This document shows, in pieces, positions 25,120 to 34,634 of a stretch of 64,000 nt of DNA. Made by a program: the position numbers and the translations under genes. The notes under the pieces are model-generated. The model was given only the letters and a program-made list of their open reading frames with translations. It did no database searches and was not told the origin of the DNA. Where the stretch lies: contig JAEYNX010000020.1 in the NCBI GenBank assembly GCA_023412215.1, positions 124,001 to 188,000 of the forward strand, read 5' to 3'. Within the stretch, counting starts at the first letter, position 1, and each line of letters starts with the position of its first letter. This DNA comes from Bacillota bacterium (GTDB taxonomy: Bacteria > Bacillota > Clostridia > Oscillospirales > Ruminococcaceae).

Positions 25120-25542
25120 ATGGAACATATCGTCTATTGCGACGCAAAGGCAAAGGAATTGGGGCGCTTGATAAGCGGCGAAAAAACGATGGTGATACGC
25201 GGGGCGGCGGGGCGCAAGCTGCCGCACGGCAGGGTATTTATGGGCGATACCCTCTACTTTATACAAAACAACGGCGAAGGGCTGCTCAAAGCAAAGGGGA
25301 CGGTGAAAAGCGCGTTTCACTCCGAAAAGCTCACTCCGGAGGAATCCGCCGCGCTTGTTGACGGGAATAGCGACAAGCTAAGGCTCACCGACGCGCAGGT
25401 TAAGCGCTGGGCGGGCAAAAAGTACCTCTGCCTCATCGAGGTAAGCGGCGTACAGGCGATAGAGCCGATCCCGTTTACCCTGCTTAACAACATGGATGAC
25501 TGGCTTGCGGTGGAGGATATCCGTACCGTGACCGCGCCGTAG
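25120..25542 (+). CDS. PUA/ASCH-like protein, function unknown
   Basis: A 140-residue soluble protein. Its opening (KELGRLISGEKTMVIRGAAGRKLP) followed by VFMGDTLYFI resembles the small beta-barrel of PUA/ASCH-like RNA-binding domains, and I recall similar unnamed proteins in other Clostridia. The ribosome site is GAAGGGGG. Its promoter is of the MerR type, so it is probably induced by the ligand of the upstream regulator. What it binds is not known. Confidence 0.65.
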   Translation: MEHIVYCDAKAKELGRLISGEKTMVIRGAAGRKLPHGRVFMGDTLYFIQNNGEGLLKAKGTVKSAFHSEKLTPEESAALVDGNSDKLRLTDAQVKRWAGKKYLCLIEVSGVQAIEPIPFTLLNNMDDWLAVEDIRTVTAP

Positions 25543-25600
25543 TGACTGTATTAATGGCGGGTACCGTGTTGTAGGTGAGCATTGCTGAAATATGAAAAAA

Positions 25601-25628
25601 GCACAGCGGCAGTTAACTGCCGCTGTGC
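25601..25628. terminator. Bidirectional terminator
   Basis: A perfect 12-bp stem (25601-25612 with 25617-25628) with a TTAA loop, flanked by six A and four T. It separates the converging PUA-like gene and hemW. Confidence 0.92.
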
Positions 25629-25650
25629 TTTTATATTTACAATCATCAAT

Positions 25651-26760
25651 CTAAGCCAATAGCTTCCCGATGCAGTAGTTGGAGACTAAGAAACCCTCAG
25701 GGGTCAGGCGGATACCCTGCTTATCCGCCGTGCATAGGTTATACTGCCGCAAAGGCTCGGCTCGCTTTAACAGGGCAAGCGGGTCAAAGAGATACTGCCG
25801 CTTGCGCGCCTCTTCAAACACCAGCCCCTCATTCAGGCGCAGGCGCAGCATCGCGTATTCCTCAAACTCGCCGCCGGTGCCGGTAAGCTCGGGCTCGCAG
25901 CCTGCCAGAAAAGCCTTTAAATCCCGCGGGTAGGCAAGGCGCTGCCCGTTTATAAAGGAGTGGGCCGCGGGGCCGAGGCCGAGATACTCGCGGCAATCCC
26001 AGTACAGCAGGTTGTGGCGGCAGGCAAAGCCGTCTTTGGCGAAGTTCGAGATCTCATACTGCGGGTAGCCCGCCTGCGTTAGGGCTTCTACCGCCTGCAG
26101 GTACAGCTCGGCGGTTTCGTCCTCGTCCGGCAGGGGCAGGGTGCCGCGCCGCGCGTAGAAGGGGGTACCCTCCTCGATCTTCAGCAGGTACGCCGAGAGG
26201 TGGGTGACACCCAGCGCCGACAAGAACGCCACCGACTGCCGCATGCTCTGCGGGGTTTGGCTCGGGATAGCCAGCATTAGGTCGGCGCTTACATTCTCAA
26301 AGCCCGCCTTTTGCGCGGCGAGGATAGCCTCCTTCGCCTGCGCCGCCGTGTGCGAACGGGTAAGCTGACGCAGCTCCGCGTCCACCGCGCTCTGCACGCC
26401 GAACGAGATGCGGTTATAGCCCGCCCTGCGCAATGAAAGCAGGGTATCGTAATCGGTGTGGTTGGGGTTTGCCTCCAGCGTGATCTCCGCCTGCTCCAAC
26501 CCGAAATAACGGGCGGCGGTGTCCAGCAGGGTACATAGCCGCTTTGCCCCGAACAGGATGGGTGTGCCGCCACCGAGGTAGAGCGAAACGGCCCTTCTGC
26601 CGCCCAACCGCTGTGACCACTGGCACAGGCCGTCGCAGAGGGCAGATAGATAGGCGTCCATCAATCTATCGTCGGCAGCTACCGAATAAAAGTCGCAATA
26701 ATCGCACTTGCGGGCACAGAAAGGGATATGGATATAAAGCCCGAAGGGCCGGTCAATCAC
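25651..26760 (-). CDS. hemW: Radical SAM protein HemW (haem chaperone-like)
   Basis: Once annotated as oxygen-independent coproporphyrinogen oxidase; HemW family members bind and deliver haem. The 369-residue protein begins FGLYIHIPFC and has the radical SAM cluster motif CARKCDYC (C-x3-C-x2-C), then LYLGGGTP, and HNLLYWDCREYLGLGPAAHS, typical of the family. Start: GTG 26760 with GGGGGA upstream; it overlaps the preceding gene by 4 bp (stop 26757). In Bacillus hemW follows lepA; here two small genes and a transposase lie between them. Confidence 0.92.
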   Translation of the reverse strand: MIDRPFGLYIHIPFCARKCDYCDFYSVAADDRLMDAYLSALCDGLCQWSQRLGGRRAVSLYLGGGTPILFGAKRLCTLLDTAARYFGLEQAEITLEANPNHTDYDTLLSLRRAGYNRISFGVQSAVDAELRQLTRSHTAAQAKEAILAAQKAGFENVSADLMLAIPSQTPQSMRQSVAFLSALGVTHLSAYLLKIEEGTPFYARRGTLPLPDEDETAELYLQAVEALTQAGYPQYEISNFAKDGFACRHNLLYWDCREYLGLGPAAHSFINGQRLAYPRDLKAFLAGCEPELTGTGGEFEEYAMLRLRLNEGLVFEEARKRQYLFDPLALLKRAEPLRQYNLCTADKQGIRLTPEGFLVSNYCIGKLLA

Positions 26761-27119
26761 GAAAGCGTCCCCCCTGTGGTATCGCGTTGCACCGGATTGG
26801 TTTGGCGAAGCAGCAGCTTAGCCAGCGCCTTCAGCCCGTCCAGCACCGCGCCGTAGAGGATAAAGGAGAGCAGGTGCGCGATATACCAGTAAAGCGAGAT
26901 CTCGCCCGTAAGGGTGTCCACTTTAATCATCGGCCCTGCATTCAGCGCATCCCTTACAAAGTCCGAGGTGCGCAGGCCGTTTAACAGCACGTTTGCCCAG
27001 ATGAGCACAAGGCTTTTCGGGTCGCTGCCCGTATAATGCCCGTAGATAATCAGCAGGCTTAAGAGGACAAAGTAAAAGGTAAAGGAGGTAAATAGCGTTT
27101 TAAGCACCTTTTTAAGCAT
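26757..27119 (-). CDS. Small membrane protein upstream of hemW
   Basis: A 120-residue protein with two predicted membrane helices (about residues 10-28 and 75-95) and a short loop between them. The ribosome site AAGGAGAA precedes ATG 27119. Its stop overlaps the hemW start by 4 bp, so the two are translationally coupled. I recognise no family. A link to haem or HemW function is possible by context only. Confidence 0.65.
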   Translation of the reverse strand: MLKKVLKTLFTSFTFYFVLLSLLIIYGHYTGSDPKSLVLIWANVLLNGLRTSDFVRDALNAGPMIKVDTLTGEISLYWYIAHLLSFILYGAVLDGLKALAKLLLRQTNPVQRDTTGGTLS

Positions 27120-27132
27120 GAGGTTCTCCTTC

Positions 27133-27636
27133 CTAAGCGCGGCGTGTCTTCTGCGGGTAGAATTCGTTTAACAGCGCGAGGTAATCCGGCACTTTCGCGG
27201 CGTCGGTATCCCAGAACTCGAAGGTATAGCCGTCACACTTTTCATATTGATTGCCGTCAATGCAATAAGTCTTTCGGTGCCTGCACACACCCTCGGTTTC
27301 GTTATGACAGTGCCCGCAGTTGCCCCAGTCGCCTGTAAAGGCTGTTTTGATGTGCTCCGGCGCCTGCTCGAGGTACGCGCGGTGGTCGTCTACTTTGCTT
27401 AAATACAGCCGCAGGGCGATACCCTCTTTACGGATGTAGATGCGGCAGTAGCACTTATTGCTTTTTATACCGGTCTTAGTATAGACGAGCATGAATATAC
27501 CCCAGCAGAAACCATCGCTGAACCGGTTGCCGCAGTCGTAGCCCATGCGGGTTATCTGGTCGTTGAAGGCGATGATAAACTCCTTATCGGTGTCGCGCAT
27601 AAACGAGAACTTTTCGTCTGCAAGCAGGTTGTTCAC
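27133..27636 (-). CDS. Cys-rich hypothetical protein
   Basis: A 167-residue soluble protein with ten Cys residues. A cluster in the second half (GNCGHCHNETEGVCRHRKTYC, positions about 104-124) looks like a metal-binding knuckle. The protein ends 13 bp before the next gene, so it forms an operon with the small membrane protein and hemW. The ribosome site GGGGGG lies before ATG 27636. I do not recognise a named domain. Confidence 0.6.
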   Translation of the reverse strand: MNNLLADEKFSFMRDTDKEFIIAFNDQITRMGYDCGNRFSDGFCWGIFMLVYTKTGIKSNKCYCRIYIRKEGIALRLYLSKVDDHRAYLEQAPEHIKTAFTGDWGNCGHCHNETEGVCRHRKTYCIDGNQYEKCDGYTFEFWDTDAAKVPDYLALLNEFYPQKTRRA

Positions 27637-27664
27637 GGTGCAGCCCCCCTGATGTCAACGCCTT

Positions 27665-28207
27665 TTAGGCTTGATAATAGGTATCTTCTGCCCATTTCAG
27701 TGGGTTACTATGTATATACTGGCAGATGGAGCGAAATTCTTGCTCACTTCGGATGATGTGGTCATGAAATGATTTTTGCCATATTCTTTTATCAAAGAGT
27801 GGATAATCTCCGGTGTAAACCCCTGAAATATAATTCTTTGTTGTAAATGTTTTAAAGCGCCTGATATATTCAGACACCGTAGGGAACGACCCCCGTGTCG
27901 TTCCGCTCTCCTCGCTGCTCTTTAAAACCTGTTTAGTATCCTCGTTAATATGTGAAATTATCAAGATGGCATGGAGATGGTTTGGCATTACAATAAAAGT
28001 ATCAACCTTAATCTTATTACCGTATTGCGATAGTTGCTGAAAACAGTCTGATATCATTAACCCAGCAGGATTTAAGGCTAAAATTCCATCTGTGATGGTT
28101 TCATAAAGCGGCATTCTATTCTGCGTACATAGCGTAACAAAATAGGCATTACTTTTTGAATAGTCATAGTCTTTTAAACGTTGTAATTTCCTTTGCGGTA
28201 GATTCAT
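27665..28207 (-). CDS. REP-associated tyrosine transposase (RAYT, IS200-like)
   Basis: Single-domain Y1/HUH nuclease that nicks single-stranded DNA and is tied to REP palindromes. The 180-residue protein has VMPNHLHAIL, the HxH metal motif, and a Tyr-rich helix region (YIRRFKTFTTKNYISGVY) where the catalytic Tyr would lie. Start: ATG 28207 with GGTGAG upstream; a GTG at 28237 lies in a REP palindrome and is less likely. Three REP-like palindromes surround or lie inside the gene. It is inserted between lepA and the hemW operon, which are neighbours in Bacillus. Confidence 0.85.
   Translation of the reverse strand: MNLPQRKLQRLKDYDYSKSNAYFVTLCTQNRMPLYETITDGILALNPAGLMISDCFQQLSQYGNKIKVDTFIVMPNHLHAILIISHINEDTKQVLKSSEESGTTRGSFPTVSEYIRRFKTFTTKNYISGVYTGDYPLFDKRIWQKSFHDHIIRSEQEFRSICQYIHSNPLKWAEDTYYQA
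27879..27905 (+). repeat. REP-like palindrome inside the transposase gene
   Basis: GTAGGG head followed by GGAACGAC/GTCGTTCC (27883-27890 with 27897-27904). It matches the two elements upstream of the gene, yet lies within the coding sequence, read through in frame as SGTTRGSFPTV. Confidence 0.75.
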
Positions 28208-28226
28208 AATCTCACCGTCTACATGG

Positions 28227-28254
28227 CGGAACGGCACAGAGGCCGTTCCCTACG
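28227..28254 (-). repeat. REP-like palindrome upstream of the transposase
   Basis: On the minus strand CGTAGGG leads into GGAACGGC/GCCGTTCC (28228-28235 with 28242-28249). It lies just before the transposase start codon. Confidence 0.8.
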
Positions 28255-28293
28255 TTAGTGACAGATTCATAATTTCATCGCCGTGCGTAGCAA

Positions 28294-28318
28294 TACGGCA
28301 CGGTGGCCGTTCCCTACA
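28294..28318 (-). repeat. Second upstream REP-like palindrome, in a duplicated segment
   Basis: On the minus strand TGTAGGG followed by GAACGGCC..GTGCCGTA. The stretch 28263-28316 repeats 28200-28252, including AGATTCATAAT and the palindrome, so the 5' end of the transposase gene has been tandemly duplicated and has since drifted. Confidence 0.7.
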
Positions 28319-28337
28319 GCATAAATTAAGGTTGGTT

Positions 28338-30146
<1,809 letters not shown>

Positions 30147-30322
30147 GTGGTATTCCTCCGCTTTCAAAGGCCCCTGTGGGGGCGGTAATTTGCTGACAGT
30201 TTTGCGCCTTAATGCCCTTCGGCGCCTATACATTTTCAATTATATCATAGCTGTGAGTTTTTGCAAAATATAAAGTAAGATAAAAAATAATACTTTTGTG
30301 CAATAAAAATCCAGCAGGGCTG

Positions 30323-30350
30323 TTTACAAATCTTTATATCAAAGTATAAT
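30323..30350 (+). promoter_or_regulatory. Promoter of the 72-residue protein gene
   Basis: TTTACA (30323-30328), 16 bp, TATAAT (30345-30350), about 45 bp before the start codon. Confidence 0.65.
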
Positions 30351-30396
30351 GGAATAAGGAAATATTTGACATACTTGACGGCGGGGATGGTTTTAA

Positions 30397-30615
30397 ATGT
30401 TCACAGCACGAAGAATGCGGATAGGTGTCGTTATCATTGCGCTGGTGATCGTACTGCTGGGATTGCTTCGGTGGCAGCATAATAGTACAGAGTATGTTAT
30501 CGTTACGGATACGGTATCCTTGAATGTCACCAAAGAGGAATACCAAGAATTTTTAGAGAGCAGCGACAGGGAGAGGGTCGTTGAAAGCCTGCTGAAGAAA
30601 TATAGAGAGCAGTAA
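30397..30615 (+). CDS. Small membrane protein, 72 residues
   Basis: The protein has a basic start, one membrane helix (about residues 8-23, IGVVIIALVIVLLGLL) and a charged helical tail with VTKEEYQEFLESS. The promoter upstream is good, but the ribosome site (GGGGAT ten bases before ATG) is weak. No family recognised. Confidence 0.55.
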   Translation: MFTARRMRIGVVIIALVIVLLGLLRWQHNSTEYVIVTDTVSLNVTKEEYQEFLESSDRERVVESLLKKYREQ

Positions 30616-30779
30616 CCGTGAAATTAAGCTGCAAGCCGACATGGATCGGACCGTTTGATTGCTCGTGCCGGCAGCACAGTGTTAGCATTCACCAATTGGT
30701 TAGATGAAACAATACATGTTTCTTGCATAGACAAAATAAAGCCATCCGGCGGCAGCCGGACGGCAGATAGATGGATTTG

Positions 30780-31022
30780 TTACTTTTTTACGGTGATCGC
30801 CTTAAGTACTTCCACGGTATTTTGGATGTCCTCCACTTTTTCAGTGAGTTTATCCAGTTGATGGAATTTCTCAATGACCACTTGTTGCCCCTCGCCTAGG
30901 AGGTTTAGTTCCTTCACAATGTCGTTTCCCAGTGTAACTTCTATCCTGGTCATACGCTTGTTTATGTTTTCCAGTTCGCTTTTGATGGGTGTTAGGCTTT
31001 CGTTTAGCTTTTTATCCATCAT
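30780..31022 (-). CDS. Short coiled-coil protein
   Basis: An 80-residue, almost wholly helical protein with heptad-like spacing of Leu, Ile and Val (ELENINKRMTRIEVTL, then LDKLTEKVEDIQNTVEVL). The ATG at 31022 has no good ribosome site. The frame stays open 16 codons further up to a GGGAGG at about 31066-31071, reading LTADNQELLQALES, but no ATG, GTG or TTG stands at the right distance. The true start may be unusual, or lost. No family recognised. Confidence 0.5.
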   Translation of the reverse strand: MMDKKLNESLTPIKSELENINKRMTRIEVTLGNDIVKELNLLGEGQQVVIEKFHQLDKLTEKVEDIQNTVEVLKAITVKK

Positions 31023-31228
31023 AGATTCTAAGGCTTGCAGCAGCTCCTGATTATCCGCTGTTAACCTCCCTTAATCGGCTGTAATGCCATTATACTCGCT
31101 TGCAGGGTGGCTGTCTAGGTGTTTTTTGCCGCTTAGTGTGCGGTGAATCGCTAACTTTAATTGGTACTTGCTCAGTCCGTTCGAGCAATGTGTTTGCGCC
31201 GATAATATAAAATAGTCAAAGTACAAGT

Positions 31229-31257
31229 GCTGACTTTGGAATGATCCAAAGGTCGGC
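31229..31257 (+). terminator. Intrinsic terminator in a gene-poor gap
   Basis: GCTGACTTTGG pairs with CCAAAGGTCGGC (one bulged base), followed by seven T. The gap 31023-31400 has no gene on the plus strand that would need it, so it may end a short transcript or be an attenuator of trmB. No clear promoter seen. Confidence 0.6.
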
Positions 31258-31400
31258 TTTTTTGTAATCCCGTATTGGCAAATACAGAAGAGGCCATATC
31301 CTCGTAAATTATTTTGACGTTTCATCAATATTACGCTAAAATATGATTTGGCAGAGCCATTAAAAACGGTGATTTCACCCGAAAAGGAATGATTTGCGTT

Positions 31401-32075
31401 ATGCGTATACGGCATAAACCATGGGCACGCCCCGAGCTTGCGGCCTGCCCCTTTTTTATAGACGACCCGGCACAGCTTAAAGGCGGCTGGAAGAACGCGT
31501 TTACCCACCCCGAGCGTCCCTTGCACCTTGAGCTGGGGTGCGGCAAGGGTGGCTTTGTGGCGGCAATGAGCGTGCGGTACCCCGAGGTGAACTTCATCGC
31601 GGTGGATATTAAAAGCGAGATGCTCGGCCTTGCCAAGCGCAATGTGGAAAAGGCGCACCTCGCGGAGAATACGCCGGTGGGAAACGTGCTGCTCACCGCC
31701 CACGACATCGAGCTGCTGCCAAAGATCTTTGATGAAAACGACGCACCCGACCGCGTTTATATCAACTTCTGCAACCCGTGGCCCAAGCCCAAGCACCACA
31801 AGAAGCGCCTTACCCACCCACGGCAGCTTGCCGCCTACAAAAGCTTTATGCGCGACGGCGCCGAGCTGTGGTTTAAAACCGACAGCGAGCCGCTGTTCTT
31901 GGGCACCCGGCGCTATCTGGAGGAGGCGGGCGGCTTTGAGGTTCGCTACCTTACAGACGACCTGCACCACAGCGGCTTTGAGGAGAGTCTGCCCACCGAA
32001 CACGAGCGCATGTTCTCCGAGCAGGGGCTGCCCATACACTTTTTGATCGCGGTTTACCATAAGCAGCAGCCCTAA
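31401..32075 (+). CDS. trmB: tRNA (guanine-N7)-methyltransferase
   Basis: TrmB makes m7G46 in the variable loop of tRNAs, using SAM. The 224-residue protein has LELGCGKGGF (SAM motif I), FIAVDIKSEM (motif II) and NFCNPWPKPKHHKKRLTH, the family's signature for tRNA binding. Start: MRIRHKPWARPEL at 31401 is the usual beginning; an ATG at 31389 sits right on the AAAAGGA site. The gene stands alone. A long open frame on the opposite strand is an antisense shadow. Confidence 0.94.
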   Translation: MRIRHKPWARPELAACPFFIDDPAQLKGGWKNAFTHPERPLHLELGCGKGGFVAAMSVRYPEVNFIAVDIKSEMLGLAKRNVEKAHLAENTPVGNVLLTAHDIELLPKIFDENDAPDRVYINFCNPWPKPKHHKKRLTHPRQLAAYKSFMRDGAELWFKTDSEPLFLGTRRYLEEAGGFEVRYLTDDLHHSGFEESLPTEHERMFSEQGLPIHFLIAVYHKQQP

Positions 32076-32188
32076 GCCCTGCCGCCAAACCACAGCGATG
32101 TTTACAAATAACCGGTATATTTCACTGTGGCGGTTTGCTATACTGAGGATAAACTTCTTGAAACGGCGCGTGAAAGGAACGAGTTGTA

Positions 32189-33364
32189 ATGGCCGGATAT
32201 TCTCCGTATGATCAATATCCCCCCGCGCAGGGGCAGGGTTCGGGAGAGCCCCCGCCCTATTACGGGCAGCCGGTAAACGGAATGCCGGGCGATTACCCGC
32301 CGCAGGGGTTCATTCCCACTGGCGCGCCGGTGCATACCTACTGCACCGCGCAGCAGTATACCTTTGTGCAGGGCATGGGCTTTATGCTCCGCACGCCGGA
32401 GGATATCGAGCGCCAAACGATACGCCGTACCGGCAGGATGCTCGCCTTTTCGCTGTTTTTGTACCTCATCCTTTATTTCGGCCTAAAGCCGCTTCTTTCG
32501 TATTTTATACTGCGCATCCTCTATGCGGCCAATATTGGGTATAACGCGTCGGATGAGGTCACCCTGACGACCCTTCTGCTGCTTTACCCCCTTGCGCTGC
32601 TGATCCCCTTCTTGGTGTATAAGCACCGCGTGGGGATTCCCGCCTACGCGGCGCTGCCCATGCGCGCCCCGCGCGCTTCGCTGGTGCTGCCCGGCGTGTT
32701 TATGATGCTGGGGCTTTCGGTGGTGGGCAACAACGCGGCGGACGCGGTTTCGGGCGCCTTGCGGGGCATCGGGCTGTACGTGCGCCAGAACAGCGTGCCG
32801 CTGCCCGAGAGCGTGAGCGGTATCGCCCTTTATATGATCAATTTCGTGCTGATCGCCCCGGTGCTGGAGGAACTGGTGTTTCGCGGCATCGTGATGCAGT
32901 CGCTGCGCCCCTATGGCGACGGCTTTGCGGTGGTGATTTCGGCGCTGGTTTTTTCGCTTTTACATTTAAATATTCTCGCCATGCCCTACGCCTTTTTGGG
33001 CGGGCTCGCCTTGGGCTACTTTGTGCTGCGCAGCGGCTCACTGGTTACCGGTATGGTGCTGCACTTTGCCAACAACCTGTTTGCGGTGGTGTTCGACCTT
33101 TTAACGCGCCATCTCGCCCCGCAGCCTTACGCGCTCTGCCAGGGGGCGGTGTTCGCGGTTTACCTGCTGCTGGGGGTGGTTGCGCTGCTGGTTGCGCTGC
33201 GTTTTCACCCGGACCTGTTTTATATCCTGCCCAGCCAGACGCTGCTTAAGGACGGAGCCAAGCTGAGGCTGATACTGGGCAGCGCCCCGATGGTGCTCCT
33301 CTACATAGCCGTGGGCATCCTGCTCGCCGGCAGCCTCGCGTTTGTGGGCGGCACGGTTTGGTAG
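32189..33364 (+). CDS. CPBP-family membrane metalloprotease
   Basis: Intramembrane protease of the CAAX/Abi (Rce1-like) family. The 391-residue protein has a Pro/Gly/Tyr-rich cytoplasmic N-terminus of ~65 residues, then about eight membrane helices. The catalytic motifs are EELVFRG near residue 227 (EExxxR) and two His-containing helices (FSLLHLN, VLHFANNL). Substrate unknown; relatives act in bacteriocin immunity or protein maturation. AAAGGA lies 11 bases before the ATG. Confidence 0.88.
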   Translation: MAGYSPYDQYPPAQGQGSGEPPPYYGQPVNGMPGDYPPQGFIPTGAPVHTYCTAQQYTFVQGMGFMLRTPEDIERQTIRRTGRMLAFSLFLYLILYFGLKPLLSYFILRILYAANIGYNASDEVTLTTLLLLYPLALLIPFLVYKHRVGIPAYAALPMRAPRASLVLPGVFMMLGLSVVGNNAADAVSGALRGIGLYVRQNSVPLPESVSGIALYMINFVLIAPVLEELVFRGIVMQSLRPYGDGFAVVISALVFSLLHLNILAMPYAFLGGLALGYFVLRSGSLVTGMVLHFANNLFAVVFDLLTRHLAPQPYALCQGAVFAVYLLLGVVALLVALRFHPDLFYILPSQTLLKDGAKLRLILGSAPMVLLYIAVGILLAGSLAFVGGTVW

Positions 33365-33432
33365 CGCGCGGCTAAGACAAGGGAAGGATTGACGCGCAAG
33401 CCTTAAGGCTTGATGCTTGTAACGGAGGTGCT

Positions 33433-33923
33433 GTGTTGATAGAGCTGATTCCCGTAAACAGTGAGACGATACAGTGCTACAGGCTTTTTGACCGTGTATA
33501 TGACGACTGCCTCAGCGGGTATACCTCCCGTATCTACCCGCACCATTACGAGCGCCACGAGGAACTGGTGCGGCAGCGTCAGCTTTACTGGCGCTATATC
33601 GTATACGGCGACCGCTATATCGGCAGCGTCTGGATTGAGAAGGATGCCCCCGCCGATACCACGGCCTCCCTTGGGATTTTTATCTATGATGACTGCTACC
33701 GGAGCAAGGGCCTCGGGCGGGAGGTCATCCGTCTGGCGTTGGCGGATGCGTGCGGCGGCATGGCCATCAAGGAGGTCGCCCTGCGGTGAGGGCCGACAAC
33801 ACCCGGGCGCTTCGCTGCTACCGGCAGTGCGGCTTTGTGCCGACCGATACCTTTACCAAGGAAAACGGCATAGAGGTCATCCAAATGCTCAAGAAGCTGG
33901 AGGACCCCGCCGAGTCGGCTTAA
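33433..33923 (+). pseudogene. Frameshifted GNAT acetyltransferase
   Basis: The first part, from GTG 33433 with GGAGGT upstream, reads to IKEVALR and stops at TGA 33787-33789. The normal continuation VRADNTRALRCYRQCGF (family hallmark for the end of the acetyl-CoA fold) follows at once in the next frame and runs to TAA 33923. One base near 33785 is missing or extra. The rest of the protein, including YRSKGLGREVI (acetyl-CoA loop), is intact, so the lesion is recent or a sequencing slip. Confidence 0.85.
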
Positions 33924-33978
33924 ACGAAGTACTATTGTTGGCAAGCCTGATCATACCGGCCGTGTGAAAGGAAAAACG

Positions 33979-34449
33979 ATGGAGTACCAATCCGGCACCC
34001 CCGAATACTATATGTCGCTGGCGCTCGCGCAGGCACGTCTGGCCATGGAGCTGGGTGAGGTGCCCGTGGGCGCCGTTATTGTCAAGGACGGCGCGGTGAT
34101 CGCCGAGGGCTGTAACCGGCGCGAGACAGGGCACTGCGCCACCTACCACGCCGAGGTGCTGGCGATAGAACAGGCGTGTAAGAAGCTTGACGGCTGGCGC
34201 CTTTCGGGCTGCAACCTCTATGTGACGCTGGAGCCCTGCCCCATGTGCGCGGGCGCGATTATCAACGCGCGCATAAGCCGCGTGTTTATCGGCGCGCTGG
34301 ATGAAAAGGCGGGCGCCGTGCGCAGCGTGGCCGCGATGTTCGAAATGCCCTTTAACCACCGCCCGCTGGTCCGCTACGGTGTGCTGCAGGAGGAATGCGC
34401 CGCGGTGCTCGCGGAATTCTTTGCAGGGCTGCGCGCGCCTAAGGGCTAA
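33979..34449 (+). CDS. tadA: tRNA adenosine(34) deaminase
   Basis: TadA converts A34 to inosine in the anticodon of tRNA-Arg. The 156-residue protein has YHAEVLAIE (HAE, with zinc ligand and catalytic Glu) and PCPMCAGA (PCxxC zinc ligands). Start: ATG 33979 with AAAGGA upstream; the ATG at 33964 has none. In many Firmicutes tadA is followed by the SRP RNA gene and dnaX. Here neither follows; a different short RNA candidate does. Confidence 0.95.
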   Translation: MEYQSGTPEYYMSLALAQARLAMELGEVPVGAVIVKDGAVIAEGCNRRETGHCATYHAEVLAIEQACKKLDGWRLSGCNLYVTLEPCPMCAGAIINARISRVFIGALDEKAGAVRSVAAMFEMPFNHRPLVRYGVLQEECAAVLAEFFAGLRAPKG

Positions 34450-34520
34450 ACCGCCTTGATTTTGGGCAATCAGCCGGTTCGACGTATTCACAGATTATTC
34501 ACACTAATTCGACAACCCTT

Positions 34521-34529
34521 TGTTATAAT
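34521..34529 (+). promoter_or_regulatory. Extended -10 promoter of the candidate small RNA
   Basis: TGTTATAAT is a perfect extended -10 (TGnTATAAT). No good -35 box stands 17 bp upstream; TTCACA at 34498-34503 is 20 bp away. Transcription would start near 34536. Confidence 0.55.
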
Positions 34530-34535
34530 CAGTTT

Positions 34536-34634
34536 TGTTGGAACAGTAATAGTACTGTTTCAGACAATCCCCCTCCTTTATAATTAACTCCATATTCATT
34601 TCACTTTACGGGCTGCGAGGCTCGTCTTTTTTTG
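34536..34634 (+). ncRNA. Candidate small RNA with anti-Shine-Dalgarno segment
   Basis: About 100 nt. The 5' part forms a 9-bp hairpin (34540-34548 with 34553-34561, loop ATAG). Next is unpaired CCCCCTCCTTTATAATTAA (34570-34588), complementary to typical ribosome sites. The 3' end is a 7-bp hairpin with a GCGA loop (34608-34625) followed by CTTTTTTTG. Hairpin, C-rich seed and terminator is the usual build of Firmicutes regulatory RNAs such as RsaE/RoxS or FsrA. It contains no plausible gene. The SRP RNA motif is absent. Confidence 0.6.

Noticed and set aside
31071..32093. 340-codon open frame opposite trmB
   Set aside because: It is antisense to a clear trmB gene, has no ribosome site and no family resemblance.
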